From Streptomyces sp. R302 (GTDB taxonomy: Bacteria > Actinomycetota > Actinomycetes > Streptomycetales > Streptomycetaceae): a stretch of 64,000 nt of DNA. Below the pieces are notes generated by a model that saw only the letters and a program-made list of their open reading frames with translations, did no database searches and had not been told where the DNA came from. Shown here in pieces: positions 23,261 through 32,355 of this stretch. Positions within the stretch are counted from its first letter, which is position 1. Each line of letters begins with the position of its first letter. The stretch is from contig NZ_JABBGE010000009.1 of assembly GCF_012927245.1 (NCBI RefSeq), positions 248,001-312,000 on the forward strand. The letters are read 5' to 3'. Position numbers and translations under genes: made by a program.

Positions 23261-24274
23261 ATGATCGCTTTCGCGGTGTCCGCCCTGTTCGCCCTGCTCT
23301 TCGGGGTCGGTGTACTGCGCGACCGCCGCCGCTTCGGGAACGCGGTGTACCTCGGTCTCGCCGTCACCTTCCTCGGCCTCGGCCTGCTCTCGGCCGTCGA
23401 CGACCTGCCGCCCGGCCTGACCGAGACGGTCCTCGTCCTGCTCCTGCTGGTGCTCGGCCTCGGTCCGCTGGTCCTCGCCGGGCTGCTGTGCGCCAACGGC
23501 GTCAAGATGGTCCGCAAGGAGGGCAGACGCCCGGCCAACCTGCTGTCGCTCCTCGCCGGCCTGGGCATCCTCGGCGTGCTGGGGCTGATGGCCGCCGCCG
23601 TCCTCACCCACTCCCGGGTCCTCGGCGTCGTCGCCGTCACCCTGCTCCTCGTCCTCGGCTACGTCTCCTTCCTCTTCGTCTGCTTCGTCGGGTACGCCTT
23701 CCTGTACGGCCGCATGCGACTGCGCCGGGACGCGGACTTCGTGGTCGTCCTCGGCTCAGGCCTGATCGGCGGCCACCGGGTCCCGCCCCTCCTCGCGAGC
23801 AGACTCGACCGCGGCCGCGAGGTCTACGACCGCCTGGCCGCCCGCGGCACCGCCACACCCCCGCTCCTGATCACCTCCGGCGGCCAGGGCCCGGACGAGG
23901 ACCTGCCGGAGTCCCACGCCATGGCCGCCCACCTCGTGGAGCAAGGCTTCCCCGAGCACCTGATCCTCCGCGAGGACCGCTCCCGCACCACCGAGGAGAA
24001 CCTCCTCTTCAGCAAGGCCCTGATGGAGGCGGAGCGCCCCGGCGCCGCCTGCGTCGTCGTCACCAACAACTTCCACGCCTTCCGCGCCGCACTCCTGGCC
24101 CGCAAGACCGGCGTGGACGCCCAGGTCGTCGGCTCCCCCACCGCCGCCTACTTCTGGCCCACCGCCACGATCCGAGAGTTCGCCGCCGTCTTCCTGGAAC
24201 ACCGCACCGTCAACCTCACGGTCTGCGCCCTCCTGGTGACCATCGGCGCCCTGGGCCTCGCGGTCACGGGGTGA
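23261..24274 (+). CDS. YdcF/DUF218 family membrane protein
   Basis: A 337-residue integral membrane protein. Residues 1-150 carry about five hydrophobic helices, then the DUF218 domain starts at DADFVVVLGSGLIGG and includes RTTEENLLFSKALM and VVTNNFHAFRAALLAR; a last helix closes the C terminus. Related YdcF/SanA proteins are linked to envelope integrity and lipid-carrier metabolism. TACGAT ends six bases before the ATG, so the message is probably leaderless. An upstream in-frame extension to 23201 has no support. Confidence 0.88.
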   Translation: MIAFAVSALFALLFGVGVLRDRRRFGNAVYLGLAVTFLGLGLLSAVDDLPPGLTETVLVLLLLVLGLGPLVLAGLLCANGVKMVRKEGRRPANLLSLLAGLGILGVLGLMAAAVLTHSRVLGVVAVTLLLVLGYVSFLFVCFVGYAFLYGRMRLRRDADFVVVLGSGLIGGHRVPPLLASRLDRGREVYDRLAARGTATPPLLITSGGQGPDEDLPESHAMAAHLVEQGFPEHLILREDRSRTTEENLLFSKALMEAERPGAACVVVTNNFHAFRAALLARKTGVDAQVVGSPTAAYFWPTATIREFAAVFLEHRTVNLTVCALLVTIGALGLAVTG

Positions 24275-24435
24275 TACCGGCGGGGGAGAGGGAGGGGCGG
24301 GGAGGGAGGGGAGGGGGAGGGCCCCTGGCGCGGTGCCGGAGGGGCGGGGTGGGCGGGGCGTCCCTACGCTGGAGGGACGGAGGTGTCCGAGGGCGCCGGT
24401 GGAGGCGTCCGGGATCCCGCCGCGGAGGTGACCCC

Positions 24436-24717
24436 ATGAGGCGACGCCACCACTTCCACATCGACTACCGGGGCCATTCGGTCTCGGCGACGGTGGAGAC
24501 CGGACTGCGGCCGGTGGTCGAGGTGCTCGTCGACGGCAAGGAGACCGGGTACGCGACGACCAAGGACGACCGGCCGGTGGCCGTCCCGATCGAGCTGCCG
24601 ACGGATCCGCCGACGCCGGCGACGGTGCGCGCCACCCCGGGGCCGGGCGTGCCCCGCTGTCTCCTGATCGCCGAGGGCGACACGGACCCGCACGTCATGG
24701 CGCCGCGACTGTACTGA
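24436..24717 (+). CDS. Small conserved hypothetical protein
   Basis: A 93-residue basic protein starting MRRRHHFHIDYRGHSVSATV. It has alternating beta-strand pattern, no signal and no cysteine except one near the C terminus. GGAGGTG lies seven bases before the ATG and TACGCT at 24363-24368 could be its -10. I do not recognise a function. The preceding 160 bases are G-rich and hold no gene. Convergent with the kinase gene, separated by 20 bases. Confidence 0.65.
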   Translation: MRRRHHFHIDYRGHSVSATVETGLRPVVEVLVDGKETGYATTKDDRPVAVPIELPTDPPTPATVRATPGPGVPRCLLIAEGDTDPHVMAPRLY

Positions 24718-24737
24718 GGACCGGGCGGCAGGCCGGG

Positions 24738-25889
24738 TCAGGAGAGCCAGGCCATGCCGATGAAGAGGAAGACGACGAAGGCGACGACCCCGGCGACGGC
24801 GGCCGTCTTGCGGGGCCGCCGGCGGGACAGCTCGGCGAGCGCGCCCCCGGCGGAGCCGGTGTTCCCGGACCGCTCGGGTGCCCGCCGCCGGGACCCGCCG
24901 CCCACCGGGGCGGACACGGCCGTCGGACCGGCCGTCGGACCGGCCGCCGGGCCGGGCGGCGGCGTGCGGGGGCCGGACGGCCGCGGCGCGGGCATGGCGG
25001 CCGGAGCCGGTGCCGGAGCCGGCGCGGGCGCGGGCGGGACGTGGCCCGGCATGGCGGTGGCCGCGGGCCGGGGCGCGTACTCCCGCCAGGCGCCGGAGCC
25101 GAACCAGTCGGCGATGGCCTGCGCGGGCGGGCGCTGCTCGGGCTGCTTGGCGAGCAGGCTCAGCAGATACGCCTCGAAGGCGGGCGTGAGGACGACGCCG
25201 AGCCGGCTCGGCGGCGTCGGGGCGCTGTCGATGTGCTGGTACAGCAGCGCGGTCGCGGTGTCGGCGCGGAACGGCGGGTGACCGGTCAGCAGCTGGTAGA
25301 GGACGCAGCCGAGCGAGTAGACGTCCGAGGCGGGGGAGGCGGGCTTGCCGAGGGCCCGTTCCGGGGCCAGGTAGAGGCCGGTGCCGACGATCTGCCCGGT
25401 CGTGGTCAGCCCGGCCGAGGGGTCGTCGACGAAGCGGGCGATGCCGAAGTCGGCGAGCTTCACCGTGCCCTCGGCGTCCATGAGCAGGTTGCCGGGCTTG
25501 ATGTCGCGGTGGACGACGCCCTGCCGGTGGGCCGCGGCGAGCCCGGCGGCGGCGTGCGCGGCGACCACGGCGACCCGCTCGGCGGGCAGCACCAGGGGGT
25601 TCGCGGGGGAGGAGCCCAGGCTGTCGCCCTCGACCAGCTCCATCACCAGGAACAGCTTGCCGTCCCAGGTGCCGAAGTCGAAGACGCCGACGACGTGCGG
25701 ATGGCTGAGCCGGGCGGCGGTCTGCGCCTCCAGGCGGAAGCGGTCGGCGCCGGAGGGGTCGGTGGACTGCGCCAGCATCAGTTTCACGGCGACGGGTCGG
25801 CCGAGGACCTCGTCGGTGGCCTGCCACACCTCGCCCATGCCGCCACGGCCGATACACCCGTGAAGCCGATATCGGTCCGCGACCAGCAC
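24738..25889 (-). CDS. Ser/Thr protein kinase, C-terminal membrane anchor
   Basis: A Hanks-type kinase (383 residues). Seen: glycine loop GRGGMGEVW, ATP-binding Lys in VAVKLML, catalytic HRDIKPGN, DFG motif, and the APE equivalent LAPERALG. After the kinase domain (about 5-265) comes a Pro/Ala-rich linker with PAPAPA repeats and a single membrane helix (AVAGVVAFVVFLFIGMAWLS) that ends the protein, so no outside sensor domain exists. GTG 25889 is preferred to TTG 25910 because AAGGG lies nine bases upstream. The 299 bases to the glycosyltransferase hold only direct repeats of CGGGTTCC. Confidence 0.92.
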   Translation of the reverse strand: MLVADRYRLHGCIGRGGMGEVWQATDEVLGRPVAVKLMLAQSTDPSGADRFRLEAQTAARLSHPHVVGVFDFGTWDGKLFLVMELVEGDSLGSSPANPLVLPAERVAVVAAHAAAGLAAAHRQGVVHRDIKPGNLLMDAEGTVKLADFGIARFVDDPSAGLTTTGQIVGTGLYLAPERALGKPASPASDVYSLGCVLYQLLTGHPPFRADTATALLYQHIDSAPTPPSRLGVVLTPAFEAYLLSLLAKQPEQRPPAQAIADWFGSGAWREYAPRPAATAMPGHVPPAPAPAPAPAPAAMPAPRPSGPRTPPPGPAAGPTAGPTAVSAPVGGGSRRRAPERSGNTGSAGGALAELSRRRPRKTAAVAGVVAFVVFLFIGMAWLS

Positions 25890-26188
25890 CAGGAGACGCC
25901 CTTTCGACAATCGATCACTTGACGGCAGAGGACCAGAGTAGAGCCGCTCCACGAGGGTGATCGCCGCGCTCCCCCCGGAAGCGGAACCGCCGCGCGACCG
26001 CCGCCGTACGCACGGACGTACGGGAGGGCCTTCGAGGTTCCGGAAGCCCCGCGTTTCCCCCGGTCCGGGCCCTCCGGGTTCCTTCCGGGTTCCGCGTGGG
26101 TTCCCGGAGGGTGAACAATGGGTGCCGTGCGGCCGGCGGGCGCCGGCCCGCACGCGAGACCCGACCCCGACCTGGAACGGAGTGGACC

Positions 26189-27067
26189 GTGGCGCGACCG
26201 AGAGTGGGCGTGGCGGTACTGACGATGGGCACCCGCCCCGCCGAGCTGGGCGCGCTGCTCGACTCGGTGGCGATGCAGGACGAGCCCCCCGCCCGGGTCG
26301 TCGTGGTCGGCAACGGCACGGGTTCGCTGCCCGCCCTCCCCGAGGGCGTCACCGGCGTGGAGCTGGCCGAGAACCGCGGGGTGACCGGCGGCCGGAACGT
26401 GGCCATCGACACCCTCCGCTCCTTCGGTGACGTGGACGTCCTCGTCGACCTCGACGACGACGGCCTGCTCGTCGACACGGACGTCTTCCGCCGGCTGGTC
26501 GACCTGTACGAGACCGAGCCGAAGCTCGGCGTGGTCTCCTTCCGGATCGCCGACGAGACGGGCGAGACGCAGCGCCGGCACATCCCCCGGCTCGGCGCCA
26601 AGGATCCGATGCGCGGCGGCGAGGTCACCACCTTCCTCGGCGGCGGCCACGGCCTGTCGATGCCGATGCTGGACCGGATCGGCGGCTGGCCGGAGGACTT
26701 CTTCTTCGCGCACGAGGAGACCGACCTGGCCTGGCGCGCCCTCGACGCGGGCTGGCGCATCCGGTACGCGCCCGAGCTGCTGCTCCAGCACCCGAAGACC
26801 AGCCCGGCGCGGCACGACGTGTACTACCGGATGACCGCCCGCAACCGCGTGTGGCTGGCGAAGCGGAACCTCCCGGCCGCGCTGGTCCCGCTCTACCTGG
26901 CGGTCTGGGTCCTCCTGACGGTCGCCCGCACCCGTTCGGTGCGCGGCCTGCGCTCCTGGTTCGCCGGCTTCGCGGAGGGTCTGAAGGCCCCCGCCGGGCA
27001 GCGCCGCCCGATGCGCTGGTCGACGGTGCTGCGCATGACGAAGCTGGGCCGCCCGCCGATCATCTGA
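26189..27067 (+). CDS. Family 2 glycosyltransferase
   Basis: A GT-A fold glycosyltransferase (292 residues) that adds a sugar from a nucleotide donor to a cell-surface glycan or lipid. It has the N-terminal VAVLTMGTRPAEL strand, ENRGVTGGRNVAI (61-73, the typical GT2 segment before the acceptor region), the metal-binding DLDDD (87-91) and HEETDLAWRALDAGW, and near the C terminus a hydrophobic stretch ALVPLYLAVWVLL that may lie at the membrane. GTG 26189 follows CGGAG. Divergent from the kinase gene. Confidence 0.88.
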   Translation: MARPRVGVAVLTMGTRPAELGALLDSVAMQDEPPARVVVVGNGTGSLPALPEGVTGVELAENRGVTGGRNVAIDTLRSFGDVDVLVDLDDDGLLVDTDVFRRLVDLYETEPKLGVVSFRIADETGETQRRHIPRLGAKDPMRGGEVTTFLGGGHGLSMPMLDRIGGWPEDFFFAHEETDLAWRALDAGWRIRYAPELLLQHPKTSPARHDVYYRMTARNRVWLAKRNLPAALVPLYLAVWVLLTVARTRSVRGLRSWFAGFAEGLKAPAGQRRPMRWSTVLRMTKLGRPPII

Positions 27068-27089
27068 CGGCCCAGCCCGACACCAGGAA

Positions 27090-27130
27090 GGAAGCCCCGG
27101 CCCCCCCCCGAAGAAGGGGCCGGGGCTTCC
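27090..27130. terminator. Hairpin between convergent genes
   Basis: GGAAGCCCCGGCCCC (27090-27104) pairs perfectly with GGGGCCGGGGCTTCC (27116-27130), an 11-base loop, between the glycosyltransferase and flotillin genes. Confidence 0.85.
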
Positions 27131-27133
27131 GCG

Positions 27134-28666
27134 TCACTCGGTGATCTCGACCTTCCCGTTCACCCCGTTCACCGGAGCCGGAGCCGCGGCAGGCGCGGCT
27201 CCCTTGCCCGTGAGTCCCTGGAGGAGCGCGCCCAGGTCGACTCCCGTGGTGGAGGAGAGCAGTTCCATGCCCTGGGCGACGTTGTCCGCGACCGCGCGCG
27301 GCAGCCTGCCCGCCCCGTCCGTGGAGATGACGGTCATCTTGTCCACGGCGGCCAGCGGCTCCGCCGCCTTGGCGACGACCTGCGGCAGGACCTCCACCAG
27401 CATCTGGAGCACGGCCGCGTCGCCGTACCGCTCGAACGCGTCGGCCCGCTTGTGCATGGCCTCCGCCTCGGCGGCACCCTTCGCCGCGATGGCAGCGGCC
27501 TCCGCGTCGCCCTCCATGCGGACGGCGTCCGCGATGGCGGCGCGCCGGGCGCGCTCGGCCTCGCCGCGCTTGGCGCCCTCGATGGCCTCGGCCTCGGCGA
27601 GGGCCTGGCGGCGCTGCTTCTCGCCCTCACCGGTGAGCCGGGCGCGCTCGGCCTCGGCCTCGGCCGCCGCGATGGCGGCCATCCGCTCGGCCTCGGCCTG
27701 CTTCACCCGGGCGGTGCGCTGGGCCTCGGCCTGCTGCTCGGCCTCGTACCGCTGGGCGTCGGCGGGCTTGCGGACCTGGGTGTCGAGCTGGCGGTCGGTG
27801 AGCGCGGCCTGCCGGGTGGCGACCTTCTCCTGCTCGGCGAGGATGTCCTGCTGGCGGGCGGCCTCGGCGAGCGGCCCGGCGGCGTTGGCCTGGGCGGCGG
27901 CCTCGTCGGTCTGCGCCTTGATCTCGGCCTGCTTCAGGTAGAGGGTCCGCTGGGCGACCGCGATCTCCTCCTCGGCCTTCAGCCGGGCCTGCTCGGCGGC
28001 CCGCCGGGCCTCGGCCTCGGCGATGTCGGCCTCCTGCTTGGCGCGGGCGGCCTCGGGCCGGCCGAGGTCCTCCAGGTAGGAGCCCTCGGTGGTGATGTCC
28101 TGGATCTGGAAGGCGTCGAGGACGAGGCCCTGTCCGGAGAGGCTGGCCTCGGCCTCCTCGGCGACCTGACCGGCGAAGGCGGCCCGGTCGCGGATGATGT
28201 CCTCGACCGACATCCGGCCGACGATGGACCGCAGCGCTCCGGAGAGCACTTCCTGGGTGAAGCCGACGATGCCGTCCTGCTGCATCAGGAAGCGCTGGGC
28301 GGCGGCGCGGATGGAGTCCTCGGTGCCGCCGACCTTGACGATGGCGACGCCCTCCAGGTTGGCCTTGACGCCGCGCAGGGTGACGGCGCCGCGGACGGCG
28401 ATGGGGATGTGCCGGCTGGAGAGGTCGAGGGTGAACTTCTGCTGCACGAAGGGCACGACGAAGACGCCGCCGCCGACGACGACCTTCTGGCCGCTGTTGT
28501 CGGTGTAGACGCGGCCGGTCGTCGGATCGGTGGCCTTCTGGCCGCGCCGGCCGGTGATGATGAACGCCTCGCTGGGCCCCGCGACCTTGTAGCGGGTGAC
28601 GACGACGAGGCCGAGCAGGACGAGGAGGACGACGATGCCCACCACGGCGATGAGGACAGGGCTCAT
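27134..28666 (-). CDS. Flotillin/SPFH domain protein
   Basis: Flotillins organise membrane microdomains. The 510-residue protein has one N-terminal membrane helix (LIAVVGIVVLLVLLGLVVV), an SPFH domain (about 30-230: KVAGPSEAFIITGRRG, VPFVQQKFTLDL, AQRFLMQQDG), a long Ala/Glu/Arg coiled coil (230-400) and a C-terminal flotillin tail (LQMLVEVLPQVVAKAAEP, DGAGRLP). The NfeD-like gene lies 58 bases upstream on the same strand, the pair commonly seen together in bacteria. ATG preceded by GGGGCGTTCTCC on the coding strand is not a strong ribosome site; translation may follow from the upstream gene. Confidence 0.93.
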   Translation of the reverse strand: MSPVLIAVVGIVVLLVLLGLVVVTRYKVAGPSEAFIITGRRGQKATDPTTGRVYTDNSGQKVVVGGGVFVVPFVQQKFTLDLSSRHIPIAVRGAVTLRGVKANLEGVAIVKVGGTEDSIRAAAQRFLMQQDGIVGFTQEVLSGALRSIVGRMSVEDIIRDRAAFAGQVAEEAEASLSGQGLVLDAFQIQDITTEGSYLEDLGRPEAARAKQEADIAEAEARRAAEQARLKAEEEIAVAQRTLYLKQAEIKAQTDEAAAQANAAGPLAEAARQQDILAEQEKVATRQAALTDRQLDTQVRKPADAQRYEAEQQAEAQRTARVKQAEAERMAAIAAAEAEAERARLTGEGEKQRRQALAEAEAIEGAKRGEAERARRAAIADAVRMEGDAEAAAIAAKGAAEAEAMHKRADAFERYGDAAVLQMLVEVLPQVVAKAAEPLAAVDKMTVISTDGAGRLPRAVADNVAQGMELLSSTTGVDLGALLQGLTGKGAAPAAAPAPVNGVNGKVEITE

Positions 28667-28724
28667 GGAGAACGCCCCTTCGGTCGGTACGGGAAGAATG
28701 GATCCGGCGGTCGGTGGTCGGTGG

Positions 28725-29228
28725 TCAGCGGTCGACGGGCCGTACGAGGACCGAGGTCGCCGAGAGGACGGACTCGACCCACACCTCGGTGCCGCGCGGG
28801 ACGGGCCGGTCCGCCCGTGCCGCGTACTTCACGGGCTGGCCGCCCAGGTACAGCAGCACCTCGCCGTAGCCGTCCGCCGGGACGGCGGTGACGACCGAGC
28901 CGGAGCTGCCGGCGAGGTCCGCGCCGCGCGGCGCGGGCGTGTTCGAGTCGTGGAGCAGGGCCCGGCTGAACCGCCAGGTCACCCACCCCACGCCCGCCCC
29001 CGCCAACACGCCCGCGCCGCTCGCGGCCCCCGCCCCCGCGCCGCTCGTGCCGAGCACGAGCGCCCCCGTGAAGCCGAGCGCCGAGACGAACCCGGCGACC
29101 ACCGGCAGTGACAGCAGCCCGTCAAGGCCTCCGAGCCCGTCGAAGAGTCCTTCCAGGACCCCGCCGAAGACCAGGCTCAGGACGAGCAGCAGCAGTCCGC
29201 CGATGCCGAGACCAAGAAACCAGACCAT
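28725..29228 (-). CDS. NfeD-like membrane protein
   Basis: A 167-residue partner of flotillin. It has membrane helices FLGLGIGGLLLLVLSLVFG and a second hydrophobic region near 55-90, then a C-terminal OB-fold-like domain (DLAGSSGSVVTAVPADGYGEV to VLVRPVDR), as in short NfeD proteins. The start ATG 29228 follows AGGAGCGGGG; a longer in-frame start at 29318 has no hydrophobic or conserved content. It precedes flotillin in one transcription unit and probably anchors or stabilises it. Confidence 0.85.
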   Translation of the reverse strand: MVWFLGLGIGGLLLLVLSLVFGGVLEGLFDGLGGLDGLLSLPVVAGFVSALGFTGALVLGTSGAGAGAASGAGVLAGAGVGWVTWRFSRALLHDSNTPAPRGADLAGSSGSVVTAVPADGYGEVLLYLGGQPVKYAARADRPVPRGTEVWVESVLSATSVLVRPVDR

Positions 29229-29363
29229 GTCCCCGCTCCTCCGGCCGCCGTGCCCTGTCCGCCGTCCGGAGGATCGTCTCACCGCAGGGGCGGACCTCGC
29301 ACTGCCGGTGACCGGCAATCTTTACACGCTCTTGATGCCGCCCGGGACCGACCGGACGGCGGC

Positions 29364-30422
29364 TCACGGCTCCTCGGCGGGCCAGCCGAGCAGCCGCGCC
29401 CCGATCGCGGCGGTCTGGAGCGTGTACCGCTGGGTGGGGTCGCCGGGGTCGGCGCCGGTGAGCTGGTGGATGCGGTCGAGCCGGTACGTGACGGCCCGCA
29501 CGCTCAGCGCGAGCCGGCGGGCGGCCTCGGTGGTGACGCACCCCGCGTCGAAGTAGGCGTGCAGGGTGTCGAGCAGCGGCCGCGCGCCGCCCCGGGCACC
29601 GGCGAGCGGGCCGAGCACGGTCCGGACGAGATCGGCCATGGCCTGCCGGTCCCGGCCGAGGACGGGGTAGACGAGCAGGTCGGCGGCGTAGAGCACGGGT
29701 CCGTCGAGCCCCATGCGGTCGGCGAGGTCGAGGGCGCCGAGCGCCTCCTCGTACGAGTGGACGACGCCGCCGGCGCCGGGGTGCGGCCGCCCGATCGCGA
29801 CGAGGGCGTCGTCGGCGGTCGCGTACGTCTGCCGGGCGAAGTGGGTGAGGACCTCGGGCTCGTCGGCCGGGGCGACGCAGATCAGCCGCCCGTCCTTGGT
29901 GGTGAGCAGGATCCGCCGGGTGCCGAAGCGGGCGAGCAGCGAGGACTCCACGCTCCGGGAGACCGGCGCCCCGTCCCCGAACGGCTCGGGCGCCCGCGCG
30001 ACGGCCACCGCGTGCGCGTGGGAGAGCAGCAGCCCGAACCGCTCGGCCCGTTCGGCGAGCCGCCCGAGGTCGCTGCGCCCGTACAGCAGGTCGTCGACGA
30101 ACTCCCGCCGCGCGGCCTCCTCCTGTCGCACCGCCAGCTTCTGCGCCCGCTCGTGCCCTTCGGCGAAGGCGTCGACGGCCTGCTCGACGGCGGCGAGCAG
30201 CAGATCGGGATCGGTGTCGTGCGGCAGTCCGCCCCGTGCGGCCCGCGCGGCGGCGAGATGGGCCCGTACGAGCTCCCGCAGCCCGATCCCCGCCTCGGCG
30301 GCCCGCTCTCCCCGGGTCCGCAGCCCCGCCAGCTCGTCCCGGCTCAGCCGCCGCCCGGTGGCGCAGACGCCGGCCAGGATCCCCGCGTACCCGTCGAGGT
30401 ACTTCTCGTACGGTCCCGTCAT
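29364..30422 (-). CDS. PucR/CdaR-type transcriptional regulator
   Basis: A 352-residue regulator with a long helical N-terminal part (LRELVRAHLAAARAARGG; VEQAVDAFAEGHERAQKL), a GGDEF-like middle region (HAHAVAVARAPEPFG to SYEEALGALDLADRMG) and a C-terminal PucR-type HTH (LLDTLHAYFDAGCVTTEAA, then SVRAVTYRLDRIHQLTG). The family responds to nutrients such as purines, proline or amino acids. The ATG has GGGAG upstream. A tRNA gene is next on the same strand after 82 bases. No obvious target is adjacent. Confidence 0.9.
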   Translation of the reverse strand: MTGPYEKYLDGYAGILAGVCATGRRLSRDELAGLRTRGERAAEAGIGLRELVRAHLAAARAARGGLPHDTDPDLLLAAVEQAVDAFAEGHERAQKLAVRQEEAARREFVDDLLYGRSDLGRLAERAERFGLLLSHAHAVAVARAPEPFGDGAPVSRSVESSLLARFGTRRILLTTKDGRLICVAPADEPEVLTHFARQTYATADDALVAIGRPHPGAGGVVHSYEEALGALDLADRMGLDGPVLYAADLLVYPVLGRDRQAMADLVRTVLGPLAGARGGARPLLDTLHAYFDAGCVTTEAARRLALSVRAVTYRLDRIHQLTGADPGDPTQRYTLQTAAIGARLLGWPAEEP

Positions 30423-30504
30423 GGTCGGCCCGCTCCCTGCTCCACCCCGTAAACGACTCAGGGCCCGACCCGCTTGCGCGGATCAGGCCCTGAACCTCTG
30501 GCTG

Positions 30505-30578
30505 TCGGGGTGGCGGGATTTGAACCCACGACCTCTTCGTCCCGAACGAAGCGCGCTGCCAAGCTGCGCTACACCCCG
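30505..30578 (-). tRNA. tRNA-Pro(CGG)
   Basis: A complete cloverleaf on the minus strand, 74 bases. The acceptor arm is CGGGGTG/CACCCCG with discriminator A, the anticodon stem CTTCG/CGAAG encloses loop TTCGGGA, giving anticodon CGG for codon CCG, and the T-arm has GTGGG-TTCAAAT-CCCGC. The 3' CCA is not encoded. Confidence 0.97.
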
Positions 30579-30616
30579 ATGTCGCTGCTCTGATCTTCTC
30601 GTCGCGGCGACATCGA

Positions 30617-31300
30617 TTACTTTAGCCCACCCGCGCCCAGAGACGAAATCCGGTGACGGCGCCCCGCGACCGCAGGTCGGAAGCGGTCCGCCGCGACGAG
30701 GAGGAGGCCGAGGGCGTAGAAGGCCAGGCCGAGGACGAGGGCGTTGACGAGGACGCCGGGGTAGCCGTGGGCGGTGACGTCGAGGAAGGGGTACGTGTAG
30801 CGGGTCGGGTGGCCGGCGGGGAGCAGGGCGCCCCGGACCAGGGAGAAGACCAGGTAGGCGCCGGGGGCGGCGAGCCAGAGGGCGGCGTGGCGGGGGCGGA
30901 AGGCGCCGGGGCGGGTGAGCAGCAGCCAGTCCAGGGCGACGCCGATCGGGGTGACGGTGTGCAGGAGCTGGTTGGAGACGGCCCGGGCGCCGGTGAGCGC
31001 GTCGATGGCGGCGGCCTCGTTGAAGGAGCTGGCCGGGTTGTCGAGGACCAGGTGGAAGACGAGTCCGACGACGGAGACGCAGAGGAGCACCCCGCCGCTC
31101 CACACGGCGGGCAGCGGGGGCCGTCCGGTCCGGGCGCGGGCGGCGCCGAGTCCGAGGACGACGGCGACGGCGGTGTTGGTCCAGACGGTGAAGAAGCTGA
31201 AGGCGACGAGCGGGTCGCCCTGGACGCAGTCGATCGTGACGCCGGTCGCCGCGGCGAGGGCGATCAGGGCGCGGAAGACGGCGGCGAATCGGTTCGTCAT
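30617..31300 (-). CDS. Pr6Pr family membrane protein
   Basis: A 227-residue integral membrane protein with six predicted helices, matching the Pr6Pr family (FAR-17a/AIG1-like). Seen: a first helix ending in DCVQGD, FSFFTVWTN between helices 1 and 2, FHLVLD, and a fourth-helix TVTPIGVALDWLL with conserved His just before. ATG 31300 is preferred to GTG 31309, because TACCGT lies seven bases upstream of the ATG, suggesting a leaderless message. The molecular function in bacteria is unknown. The metallophosphoesterase gene lies upstream. Confidence 0.82.
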   Translation of the reverse strand: MTNRFAAVFRALIALAAATGVTIDCVQGDPLVAFSFFTVWTNTAVAVVLGLGAARARTGRPPLPAVWSGGVLLCVSVVGLVFHLVLDNPASSFNEAAAIDALTGARAVSNQLLHTVTPIGVALDWLLLTRPGAFRPRHAALWLAAPGAYLVFSLVRGALLPAGHPTRYTYPFLDVTAHGYPGVLVNALVLGLAFYALGLLLVAADRFRPAVAGRRHRISSLGAGGLK

Positions 31301-31342
31301 GGCCGTCACGGTACGGGGGCGGCGGGCGCCCCCGTACCGGGT

Positions 31343-32281
31343 TCAGGCGCGTGCCGTCAGGGTGAGCAGCGTCGCCTCGGGCGGGCAGGCGAAGCGGACC
31401 GGGGTGAAGCGGTTGGTGCCGCAGCCCGCCGAGACGTGCAGATAGGAGGTGTGGCCGCCGGCGGTGTGCGTGGAGAGGCCCTTCACCCGGTCGGTGTCGA
31501 TGTCGCAGTTGGTGACGAGCGCCCCGTAGAAGGGGACGCACAGCTGCCCGCCGTGGGTGTGCCCGGCGAGGACCAGTTCGTAGCCGTCGGCGGTGAAGGC
31601 GTCGAGGGCGCGCAGGTACGGGGCGTGGACGATGCCCAGGGAGAAGTCCGCCGACGCCTCGGGGCCGCCGGCCACCTTCTCGTACCGGTCCCGCTTGATG
31701 TGCGGGTCGTCGAGGCCGGTGAAGGCGAGGTCGGCCTGGGGGAGCTTGAGCCGGCCGCGGGTGTTGGTGAGGTCGACCCAGCCGGCCGCGTCGAAGGCGT
31801 CCTTGATGCCCTCCCACGGGTTGTGCACGGCGCCGACGACCGGCTTGTTGCCGTTGAGCCCGTGCCGGCCCTGGACCTTCTCCAGGAGGTAGCGGCCGGG
31901 GTTGCGGAAGCGGGGGCCGTAGTAGTCGTTGGAGCCGAAGACGTAGACGCCGGGGAACTCCATGAGCGGGCCGAGCGCGTCGAGCAGCTCCGGCACGGCC
32001 TCGGTGTCGGAGAGGTTGTCGCCGGTGTTCACCACGAAGTCGGGGCGGAGCCCGGCGAGCTTCTGCAGCCAGCCGCGCTTCTTGTCCTGCCCGCACACCA
32101 TGTGCACGTCGGAGACCTGGAGGACCCGCAGGTCGTCCATGCCCGGCGGCAGGACGGGGACGGTGACCCGCCGGAGCCGGAACGAGCGGGCCTCGAAGCC
32201 CGCCGCGTAGACGAGTCCGGCCGCGGCCGTGGCCGCGACGCCTGCCGTGATCTTCAGGGGGATCCCGTACCGTGCGCGCAT
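31343..32281 (-). CDS. Metallophosphoesterase (calcineurin-like), membrane anchored
   Basis: A 312-residue phosphoesterase. A membrane helix at residues 8-28 (ITAGVAATAAAGLVYAAG) anchors an outside or membrane-proximal catalytic domain. Metal-binding motifs are visible in order: DVHM (first Asp and His), NTGDNLSD, GSNDYYG in place of GNHD, and AGHTHGGQLC. The GSND variant replaces the usual His by Asp, as in YaeI-type lipid-linked phosphodiesterases. The ATG at 32281 follows a GGGGGG run. Divergent from the YqeY gene by 74 bases. Confidence 0.9.
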   Translation of the reverse strand: MRARYGIPLKITAGVAATAAAGLVYAAGFEARSFRLRRVTVPVLPPGMDDLRVLQVSDVHMVCGQDKKRGWLQKLAGLRPDFVVNTGDNLSDTEAVPELLDALGPLMEFPGVYVFGSNDYYGPRFRNPGRYLLEKVQGRHGLNGNKPVVGAVHNPWEGIKDAFDAAGWVDLTNTRGRLKLPQADLAFTGLDDPHIKRDRYEKVAGGPEASADFSLGIVHAPYLRALDAFTADGYELVLAGHTHGGQLCVPFYGALVTNCDIDTDRVKGLSTHTAGGHTSYLHVSAGCGTNRFTPVRFACPPEATLLTLTARA

Positions 32282-32355
32282 CCCCCCATCGTTCCAGACC
32301 CGCGGGGCGTTAATGCACGGGCGGTACGCCCGGGACACCTGCCACACTTGAGGCC

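Noticed and set aside
24880..25050. Repeated Pro-Ala codons in the kinase gene as a nucleic-acid repeat
   Set aside because: These are coding repeats of a flexible linker between kinase domain and membrane helix.
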